A stretch of 64,000 bases of DNA, taken from NCBI GenBank assembly GCA_903813345.2, contig CAIIXF020000011.1:24294166-24358165 (forward strand), given 5' to 3'. Under the pieces are notes generated by a model. The model had not been told where the DNA came from, did not search any database, and saw only the letters and a program-made list of their open reading frames with translations. Shown here piece after piece: positions 23,001-35,000 of this stretch (position 1 is its first letter; the number at the start of each line of letters is the position of its first letter). Source of the DNA: Owenia fusiformis. Its lineage: Eukaryota > Annelida > Polychaeta > Sabellida > Oweniidae. Both the position numbers and the translations under genes were made by a program.

Positions 23001-26000
23001 GTGCCCCCAAAAGTTTGGCAAACAGAAATCCTCATTGGATAGTGTGTTAAAGCGAGTGATACACATGCTACACAACTGCTCAAACCCCAATGGAGGAATT
23101 ATGATCATGCAATAATACATATAGTCTTGCTTCAAGACTGTGGATAGTAATATAGTACTTGTATACACTTTACTCTGCTATGTAGCGACATCTTAATTTG
23201 ACTCTATAATTGATGATCATGCATTGTCCTATCTATAGAGCCTCGTCCAAGTCTCGTCTATGCCCTGTCTATGTTGTCACATCTAAATGGGATTCTAGAA
23301 TTGATGATCATGCAGTGTTCTGTCTCTCTATGCAACCGCATATAAGTACGTTACATGACTCTAAAATCGATGATCATGCAGTGTTGTGTCTATGTTACCT
23401 CATCTAAGTAGGCTACATGACTTTAGAATTGATGACAATGCAGTGTAGTGTCTATGTAGCCGCATCTATAAGTACGTTGGATAACTCTAGAGCTGATGAT
23501 CATGCAGTGTTGTGTCTATGTAGCCGCATTATTGGATGACTCTAGAATTGATGATCATGCAGTGTCCTGTCTCTCTATGCAACCGCATATAAGTACGGTA
23601 CATGACTCTAGAATCGATGATCATGCAGTGTTGTGTCTATGTTACCGCATCTAAGTAGGCTACATGACTTTAGAATTGATGACAATGCAGTGTAGTGTCT
23701 ATGTAGCCGCATCTATAAGTACGTTGGATAACTCTAGAGCTGATGATCATGCAGTGTCTTATCTCTCTATGTAACCGCATAAAAGTATGTTACATGACTC
23801 TAGAATTGATGATCATGCAGTGTTGTGCCTATGATACTGCATCTTAGTACGTACGTTACATGACTTTAGAATTGATGTTCATGCATTGTCGTGGTTATAA
23901 ACTATACAGCCACATAATGACTCTAGAACTGATAATCATATACATGTCGCATCGAAATCGATGATCATGAGGAATTGCATCTAGTTGTATCTAAGTAGGA
24001 GAAATCCCAATTAAAGCAGGATGAATAAATGTTTCATGCATTGGTGCACGAACCATCAGAATACCACTGTCCCTCGTAGAGTGGCTGTTCATATCTCGTA
24101 GGTCTGTAGCCAATACGTATCCTACCAGGCCCTTCGTGTACGTTGAGAAATGTTCCAAGTCCGTGCCCGGTACCATGGCGGTAATCCAGCCCAACAGAAT
24201 ATAAAGGGTCTCTGGCAATCACATCAATATCACGACCTACATATATATACATGTACAAAGTAAATTGGTGAGCAAGCACTAGTGCGTGTATATAAGTATT
24301 GTGTCTGTCACATTTATCATTGGTTGTGCTGGAAAAATTGTTCCATATGGGTAAAATCAGAAGAGTAGCCTTGTAAAATAAAAGTGTTGAAAATCATGCA
24401 TGCACGTACTAGAAAAGCAAGGTTGCATATGCCCATAGGCAAAGGTTTTATTGTAAGGTCCATTGTCTAATAAACTACTACTTAACCTCTGCCTATATGC
24501 AAATGTTCCATACCGTTCGGAACCAGTATGATGACTATATACACAATGATGTCATTATTCAATGCACTTATCATTGACTCTGCTAACATTTAAGAATGTC
24601 GCAAATAACTGATCGAAAGGCATGCGTATATGGTCACCATTTTAAACCATATATACGATTATGTGTACCGTCTGATAAAAACATTGCTTCTGCCAATGGC
24701 TGTTCATAAAATCTCTCATAGTAACTTATGCCGATTCTTGTAGGTCCCTCATGCACATTGAGAAAGGTTCCTATGCCATGACCTATACCATGTCTGAAGT
24801 TCATGCCAACTGACCACAATGACCCTGTTGCCATGATACCTATTGCTCTACCTGAAAGCCAACCCTGCTTCTTGATACTACATCGTGGAATATGATATGT
24901 TAAGTAGTATGAAGTGCATACAGTATTATAGGTCTGCCTAGCAAGGCTGGTAGCAGGCTGACCTATTGGATTCAATTATGTGAATCTAAAAATCAAAACG
25001 GATTAAAAAACACATATCTCCTGAAACAAGTCTATGTCGAGGCTCCTATCATACCAGTACTGCAAATAGGTGAAAACCCACATTGATGATAATATTCTGC
25101 TCAAGTGGAAAATGAAATTATTTTGTTCCACGGGGCTACTGACATACCATCAGAGAAAAACAGGGCCTCATATATTGGGGAATCAGCTCGGTCATGGTCT
25201 TGGGTGATATAACAAGTGCCTTCTAGAACATTGAGGACGACTGAGTACAAAGATTGCATAGCTTGCACATTTACAGACCTGCCTCGAAGACAAATGTACA
25301 AGCCCAAGTGAACATTTAAAACTCTCAGGTCTATTGGTTACCATTTTAGTTTGTTGTTACTAGAATCGATGCAATGTTGTTTCTAAAGGTCTGTAGCCAA
25401 TACAGAGCACTCTATCACATCAATATCACGACCTACATACCCTGTACTATGTATATGTACATACACAAATATGTGAAGTTGTGTGCAAGCACTAGTGCAT
25501 GTATCAATTGTGTCTGTGAAATTGATCAATGGTTGTGCTGCAAAACATTTCTCGAAAGGGATGCCATGTTTGCTGGTGGGTAAAATCAGCAAAAAGTAGC
25601 CTTGCAAAACAAAAGTGCGTATAATCATGCATGTACGCACTAGAAAAGCAAGAATACATGGCCAGAGGCAGAGGTTAAATAGTCGACTCCATTGATTAAT
25701 AAACAACTATGACACCTCCGCCTGTATACAAATGTTTCACACCATTCGGAACCAGTATGCATTAATGGTGACTATACTGTACACGATGATGTCATTAGTC
25801 AATGCATTTCTAATGGAATTTTCTCAGATTTGAGAATGGCACCCGAGCTGATTCAAAGGTATACGTATATGGTCACCATTTTAAACCATATATACGATTG
25901 TGTGTACCGTCTGATAAGAACATTACTTCTGCCAATGGTTGTTCATAAAATCCCTCAGAGTAACCCATCCCGATTCGTGTCGGTCCCTCATGCACATTGA

Positions 26001-29000
26001 GAAAGTTTCCTATCCCATGACCTATACCATGCCTGAAGTTCATGCCCACTGACCATAGAGACCTTGTTGCCATGGTACCAATTGCTCTAGCTGAAAGACC
26101 CTGCTGCTTGAAATAAGGTATTTTAAGTAATTTATAAAGTGCATATTTCAGGCCTGTCTGGCACAGCTAGTTGCATGTCGAACTGGCATAGAAAGTCGAA
26201 GCATGTCGAACTAGCATTAAAAAGACGCGCATGCGGAGACTTGGTTCAATTATCTAACCTAAAAGTAGAAATGGCTTAAAAAGTACCATACATCTCATAC
26301 AAATCTTTGTCCAAGCTCTTACTCAACCAGTACTTCACTAAGGTGAAGGCTCGCCCTAATGATGATATGCACCTGAAATACTGTACCACCGACGCTTACC
26401 TTCATATCAATATGTTATTACATCTATAAAGTGACTGTTAGCTGATTTATGGTCCAAAAACTAGTAGACATAGAAAGACACGTGACAAACATTTCATATT
26501 TAAAGGACTGGGTATAAGTAACTATAATATATGTTAAGAAAGAATTTATAGAGGTGGAAGAGTGTGGGTCAAGTGTTTAACATATATTTTGCATGGGTTG
26601 AAAGAATGAGAGTGAAATTCAAAGAATTCAGGAGTAAAATGCAATTCTAAAGATGATGAAATAATCTAAATATAGTTGGACAAGACTTCTGAGATGCCAC
26701 TACTGTAATTGGGAAAGAAGGGAATATATTAAAAAGAGAAAAAGTAAAATAGCGTTATCCCACAGGGCCATTGACATACCATCAGAGAAAAACATGGCCT
26801 CATACATTGGTGAATGGGCGCTGCTATAGCCTTGGCTGATAGAGCCGGGGCCTTCATGAACATTAAGGAAGATACCAATACCATGCCCGGTACCATGTCG
26901 AAAGTCCCAACCGACTGAATACAAAGGTTGCCTAGCTCGCACATCTACAGACCTGCCTGGATTACAAACGTATAAAACTAAAGTGATCATATTAAACTAC
27001 CAGGTCTATTGATCTTTACTGGTTTGGTTACTTTTTTTGATTTGTCGTTCCATCTTACTTTTAATTAAGGTTTGTGAACCCCTGATCATTGTTCCTTTGC
27101 AGATTATCAGGAGCTTAATTAATCATTTTAACAGTTTAGTATTTGGTTATTCTTATCTATGAGACATACTAATAAACTGTTTATCAGAAGTGTGTCCTGG
27201 TCTGCCATCTGCTAAAGGTATTTTTTCAGATATGCAAGACCTATACGTACCTCGACTTTTAAAAGTATTTTTTATAGTTTCATCTCAAAAGCATCTTATA
27301 TATATGGACAATAAACTAAATAATTAAAAGTATTTATGAAACCTAAAATATAGAATATTTATAAGTATTAACTGCCACTGAAAGCAAAAGCCTTGCTTAT
27401 TGTATCGGATTCTTGTCCAAGGGAACTTCAGCCTCATTGATAATACAAAGCGTAAAAAGCATTCAATATATAGGTCTCAGAGCAATATAAAAGATGGCAG
27501 TGCAGTGGTGTTGGTTTGATTATTTCAATAGAGATGAAGAGAAGGAAATAACCCAGGATTCAAAGATGAACTAAGATGCATGTAAAAATAAAGTTAGAAT
27601 ATAGGTTCATCTATGAATTCTGGGTAATTTTACTTCTTCTTAGAGAGAATATATGTAGACAGATCAATTTACTGCACTGCCGTCTTTTATTATTAATTAT
27701 ATGTCCATCTATATTCAAACATTATTTTATCGCCTGTTAGCCCTTGACTTAGTGTCAAAGTATAAGTTTCATCGGGCTTCTTTGCATACCATCTGAGAAA
27801 AACATTGCGTCATACATTGGTGTTTCATAGCCCATTGGGCGGTAACCTATGTTGATCCTTCCTGGGCCCTCGTGTACATTGAGAAATGTGCCTATGCCAT
27901 GGCCAGTACCATGACGATAGTCCCAACCGTTGGACCATAACGGACTACGAGCACGTACATCTATGTCTCTACCTAGATATGTAGTTTCATTGGAAGAAAT
28001 AACATGATACTTCTTCATATAGGTTATCCCACATCAAATAAAGAGCTACACCAACTCTGACTACATTCATAAGATGCTTTTCACTATAATAACTATGAAA
28101 ATCGGTTAAAAAATTATAATGGCAAAACTTTACATATTTTGAAAATATACTCGTACAATGTATATAATGTACATTAATCTAATATATATAAATATGAAGA
28201 ACTAAACTCTATATGCTTACCATATACTCCAACAGGCCAAACTGTGGTTGCAAGGTCTATCGCACCCATCAACACTCTCGTATAGGCTTCCTGAATTTCA
28301 AACATATTTATATTTTATTAATTTCTTAAATACAAGATGATACACTATACATGTGTCCGTGTATATTTAGCACACATGGCAACACGAATAAAAGTATAAA
28401 GGTACAAGATTTCGGTCTTCTAACAAAGAACAGAATAAAATCATTGGTCATATATTATGGCGTTAATCATAGAATCTCGATCTGTACTCCTTAACTAACA
28501 TACTATTTAATTTCCCCCTTCATTGGCTTTAATATATAGATTGTCATGATGTTAAAATGTTGATCTGGTCAGACTTTTTAAAAAGCTTTGCCATGAAGCG
28601 ACACATGCTTTGTTAAAACGTCGAGGGTTTCAGATTTAAAATTACATTATATTTGAAATCTAGTTTGTGGTACTTACTATTTCTTTAGCATCTGGTGTAC
28701 CGAAATGGAAAGTTCTTGTAACATCTGTGGTGCCATCCCTTAACAATTTAAATTAATAAGTCATTAATTCTGTAAATCAGTGATTGAAAACAAGAAAGGA
28801 AAGAAAGAAGCATTTGTACTGAGCATACCCACAAAATACAGAACAGTGAAGTATTTTTTTATCTGCTAATTCCTTTTTCCTCTTTCTATTCTTAGTAATG
28901 AAAAGAATGTATATTTTAAGAATGTTTATTTCAACTAAAAGTATTATCATATCTACTTATATAATCTAAATTATTAAAAACAAATACGCTACTATTTATG

Positions 29001-32000
29001 GTGTTTAAACTGCTTCTTTATTCGGTACATTAATATTCCATAAATACCAAATAAAACAAACAATTTACCAAACCTTTACCCAATTTATCGAATGTTTTTT
29101 TATTTTATCAAATGCAATAATCTATACAATTTATATTCGCTAAATAGTTTCACTTGTTCTTTGTATTGACATTCACATTTGATATTTATACATGTATTTG
29201 TGTGATGCAGCGAATCAATTTGTTTTCATTAACGCACGTATAATTCAATTAATTATTTGTACATTCGGTATTTGAATTATTTATATTCGGTAAATACCGA
29301 ATGCCACATTCGATAAATTTCGTTATTTTTCGATAATTTACGAGACTTTCAATCACGTGATATATTTGTACGATGTAGAATAGCTGCGCGGCCATTCTGC
29401 AAATCTCGAAGTCACGTGACAAAATATCGAACAACAACGCAAGTTATCGAATATTACTTTATTGCATTCGGTAAATAGCAAATTAGCTTTCGGTAAAATG
29501 CATTAACTATGTCATAGAAAAATAAACCATTTGGTAAATATAGGCAAACTTATTTCGGTAGGGTTCAAATAGAAATTCAATATTGTGCATATAATGTGTT
29601 ACTCTTAAGGAATACCATAACAATTTACGCAAAAAAATATAATTTAACGAATGAAATATGTAATTTAATGCACATAGTATTAAGTGATTGGCTATTTTGA
29701 AAACTTAATTTGCTGTAACAAACATATAAACGTTTTTACCGAATGGAAAAATGATTTAGCGAATATAAATGTTTCATATATCGAATATATTTGAATTTAA
29801 TGAATAAAGAAGCAAAAATAATGCCATAACTATTTAAGTCAATTATATCACAATACAAATGAGTATTTGCTACACAACTCACCACAACAAAATAAGATGT
29901 TCAATAATGTGAAACAAATGAAACTTATAACATTATTTCAAATCATTAGGCTATTACTTTTATTTCCTGAAAGGCAAAATACCAAGAAAATAAAGCAGAA
30001 AACAATAAGCATATAAGATATCGGCGAAGCAAAATCATTTTGGGAAAACAATGCAATCTGGATTTTCAATGACAACTAACCAGCTATCATAGCAAGTATC
30101 TACAAAAGGTGAAAAAGCTTGGTGAATATAAATGCTGTATTTAGTAAAGGAATCTTTATTATTAAATCTCACTTAGGTTGCAACACAATATAATGAACTG
30201 TAGTTTATTTTAAAGAATATCCAGCTGTAACAAATAGGTGCACAATCTTTTTTCCATTGTTTTTAAAGATTGAACACTTGGCAAGCTATCCAAAACCAGT
30301 GTGGCACAAATGACGATTGACTGTCACATGCAGGGCACTAAAGCTGAACTAATTATACCCTATGCACTCGTTCAATAGCTGAACAGTTAACACAAAGCAA
30401 ATCAAATTTTAAGCTGTACTTTTCCTGTAACATGCAGTGCACTGAATCTAAACTAATTACACTCACACACTTCTCGATACACTAACCTCGTAGTCAAAAA
30501 GAAAAATTGATCATGGACCATTTACCTTTCATAAGAGTCAGAGCCCACTGCGTGGTTTAAGTTAGATAAACCATTTGTATTGGGTCTTAGGAGAATCATT
30601 ATCATCTATATTATATTTATTTTTCCTAGAACCCAGTGCTCATAGTTTATGCCTAACATAATAACTCATACATGCATTTGGTGTATAAAAGGTTGATTCT
30701 TCTACCGGGAACATGCTAGGTAAAATCAAGACTGCTAACTACTATGTTGGGACTGCGTTCATGTCGGATTTTGCATGCATATGGAGTAACCTTGGGAGAA
30801 TTCACGGAATCCAAATTCCAAAGCAAAGCCAATCTTATCATCTAAAAGCTGAATATCATTCAAATATAAATGTACCACTTACAGGTACTGGCCACCGGAA
30901 TCCAAGAGAAAAGTTCCCTGGGTAGTGACTGGAGAGTTAGTCTGATTACTAGGTCTGTAATGAATTATAGCACCATTGGGTCCAAACCCTGCTATCGTGG
31001 AAAAACTGGCGCCATGGTTAGTAGGGTCACGTCTGAAATTCAAAGATACTCGTATTAAAGATTAAAGGATTCTCAAAATGCCGATACTGGTTTTCGAATG
31101 GATGTGTGTTTGTCCAATGTTCTGCTGTCCATTTGTTTTCCAAGATTATAAAACTGCAAGCAGAAATATTTCATTATTCGTGTAATAATCACATGAATGA
31201 AGGATGCGCATTTCGAGACAACCCAATAACTCACAATTTTGTACGCTGATTAACATCTAGTGAGGTGGTAACTGGTAATCTTGATATCATTGTTTATCTT
31301 ATGGCTGGTATACAATTAGAGTTTGCTTGTAGGTTTCATTACTACAACTTTTGGTCATTTCCCTTTACACACATGCTTTTAAAATTAGATTTGGATACAG
31401 TGTCTTGTATGCCTGTCCTTCCTTCAACAGTTCCTTAAATATTGTTGGAGTATTCAACTCCCATTTCTCTTTACTTACAAGTATTGGCCTCCTGAGTCGA
31501 GGAGAAACACTGCCGTCGTATTTATAGGGCTATTAGTAGCGTTATTCACTGAGTAGTGAATGATGGCTCCATTGGACCCAGATCCACTGATCGTGTCAAA
31601 ACTAGCTCCATGGTTCATGGGGTCACGCCTATTGGGCCAGGTTATATATTAATTTATTGCTAAGCATTATAGATATCAAGCATTGTGATATTTGAAAACA
31701 AATATACATGTATTTGGAAATAAATAAATAAAAGGCATTACACAATCTAATTATATTTTATTGAAATGATATGCTTCGAATTTTATTGTATAATTATATG
31801 AGTATCATTTGAAATCATGAAATGTAATTTTAACATAGCATTACATATATTCTAATAAATTAATATTATTCTCAATTGAACATGTATTTAAGGCCACATT
31901 ATAAAATGATACGTTGTAGTCCATCACACACATGACTTCTTAAAACAACCTTTTCATAACATCCATAAAACAATGATCTTACTGTCTGACTTTCAAGAGC

Positions 32001-35000
32001 TCTTCAACTGCTTGTAGTTCAGTCCATGGTGTCCCTGCTTTTACTTCACGCTCCAAACGTGCAGCAAACTCAATCACATGTGAAGAGTCTCTGGCTTGGC
32101 AGTTTCTCATCCCTTGTCGCTCGACTGGATTCTTTATGGCTTTCATCAAGAGCACGGGGGAAGCGCCCTCTATTACGTTAGTCTATGAAAGACGTGAAAG
32201 GGAGAAGTCAGTAATGAAGGGTTAAATAGTACTGTCGTAACTCAATGTTCATTACTAGTAAATTAAAGTGTAAAGAAGACTCATATCGAATATTGATGAT
32301 CTAAGTGATCATGTCTGATCTGATCATAGCCAGAATAATACTTAGATACACCAAACTACAATTTAATTTTGTTTTATCAGTAGTTCAAATCATAAACTAT
32401 TATCATTTGGACGAAGCGGAATCGGGTATTCCAATGAATTCATAATGCATTGCTTATATACTCAAAAAATACGGAAAAATGGTAAAATCGCATCCACATT
32501 TGAAAGAAAACCCAACGTACCGTGTTATTTTCCCCTTTATCAACTATAGCGTTATAGATGGACTACAACATTTGAAAGAAAGTCTAACGTACCTTGTTAT
32601 TTTCCCCTGTACCAACTATAGCGTTATAGATGGAGTAGCTCTGTACTGGGCTCACCCAGAAGTTATTAGTAGAGGCCACCATACCTTGTAGTTCAGAGAT
32701 GAACGCACTGTAGTCTTTCACCTAAAACATTCATACAATACATATAGCACATCGGGCCAGCCAATCCATGAAGATCATAGAAAGATCAGTGTTGTAAGTT
32801 TAGTATTTCGGCCGAATCAATCATCCTTGCATTCACACACATTACTTGGTTTTCAAATTTTGGTCATATAGAAATAAAAAAATAGTTTCGACAAGAACAT
32901 CTTTCTTATCATAAAATTTTAGAAACACTGCAATACCTTTTAATCAATCAAAATTGCGGTATTGTTTTTGCAATTTCACATCTATTTCTTTATCTGTTCT
33001 CTTTTTCATTTTAGCACTTAAATGCAATTCAATAATTGAGTTGATCATGAAGTCCTCCTATAGGGAATATTATCTACCTAATGTGTACAATAAATGTATA
33101 ACTATAGTATAGTATCTGCTGAGTTTCGAAATAACCCAAACCTCAAAATCATTGTGCATTATTAATACATTCATCCATTAGTAACAGCAGTTTCAACTAT
33201 GAATCATAAACGCAAGAAACTTCTGCAGGTTTGTTTACAAAAAATCATTAAAAGATTATCAACATATTAAGTCATAAAAATACAGCTGCCACGGCTAATA
33301 CAATACTTGATGTAACAATTTATTGTTTAATTTCACTTTTTGTGGTTTCCACTGAAACAAAAGTTGGAATTCTTTGTCAGAAAAATGTGGCAGAATGATT
33401 GATTTTTCAGAGATTGAAACAAAAAGGTAGCACATGTTACAATAACATGGTTGATTATCGGGCCTATCTCTTGATAAGCTGTAATTTAAAAAAATAATAT
33501 CACTGAATCTAAACAGTTTTTAGTAATGTCTAGCATCATGCTTCTCAAATTAGTCTGGCTGTTTTTATATATTCTTGTGATTTAAACATATTTTTGCATT
33601 TGTTTGCACAGTCAACAGCTGACGAAACAGATTTTTACAAAGAAACATGTTCGTGATTTTTTCTAAACAAGCGCTAGCCATAGGCCTACTTTGTTTGATG
33701 TTTTCGGTCGTGATTTCTAAGCCCAAAAAGAAGCAGAAGAAGCCGACATGCACTGAGCGTGTTAATAAAGCGGAGGTAAGACGAACACCCAGTCCCAATA
33801 ATCCAAATAAAATTCAAGAGGGAATTTTCGAAGAACCAATGCCTTTAATTGATAAATTACATTAATTTCAATTTTATTACTTTTATCTGTTTATTTTTAT
33901 TTTTGTTCCTAGAAGTTAGTGAACAATGAACCATTTTTCGAGAAAATTCTTTTGGTTTACACTAGCTACAGATTCATGATAACGCATGCTTTCTTGAATC
34001 TCGGAGTGATTGAATCTATGTTTAACTATGACCTCAACTGGATCTTCATGTAAAATACCACCATGTTATTTCATTTTATATTTCAGATGATGATCAAAAG
34101 TCTACCAGTCCTCGAGGAGGAATGTAATGCAACCTTCAACTTGAACAAGATACCACCTCCAGGTAAAGCACATATAACCGTATGTTTAGAACGATATTTT
34201 CTAAAACATCTACAAGATCACCAGACTTTTTAGTTTTCTTAAATGGCTTACTTAGGGTCAATACAACTCACGTGCGATTTGTTTTGGTCAATACAACTCA
34301 CGTGCGATTTGTTTTGGTCATGGTATAGGAAAAGTAGTACTTAAAACACTAGTTTGCTACTTTGTAGATGTATGGCACGTATATGTGTACATGCATTGAC
34401 AATTAATGTTTGGTAATAGCTAGAAGGAGTGTCAGGGACCGCTGACAGATTATAATTTTGAACCCAAAATTTGAATTATATTTTTGGCGGTCTCAGTAAA
34501 TCAATGATGTAATCAGGTCCTACGTGCTTTTTTCAGGCCCAGAAATCAATGCTCGCTTATAAATGTAGCAAAATCTTTTTTCGTTCGTGGGATATTTTTT
34601 TCACCATATAACCGAACGTGAAGTTTTTGAATAGGACTACATGATCTGAATGGATGCGAGGATTCGATGGGCTGGGATTTGAGAAATTATGATTTGAACT
34701 TTGCCAATTTTACATGTATTCCAATGGGTGAAAAAGTAAGTTGCTTTCTACCTAATATCAACCACATTTATTAGTGAATTTCGAGAAATATGTCGAATTT
34801 AGCCATATTTCGCATATCTTTCTATGGAACCATTTGACGTTTTTCAAATTAACCCCTAAAATTCTGGAGACGACGATCTAAATTTTGCTGAGTCAGCAAT
34901 TTTCGTTTTTTCATTGAAAACAGTACTTTTCAGCCTAAATTGCTACATTTCTGCTCTTTTATCAATTAATTTGATGCAGTTCTTGCCAAATTAAAGGAAA

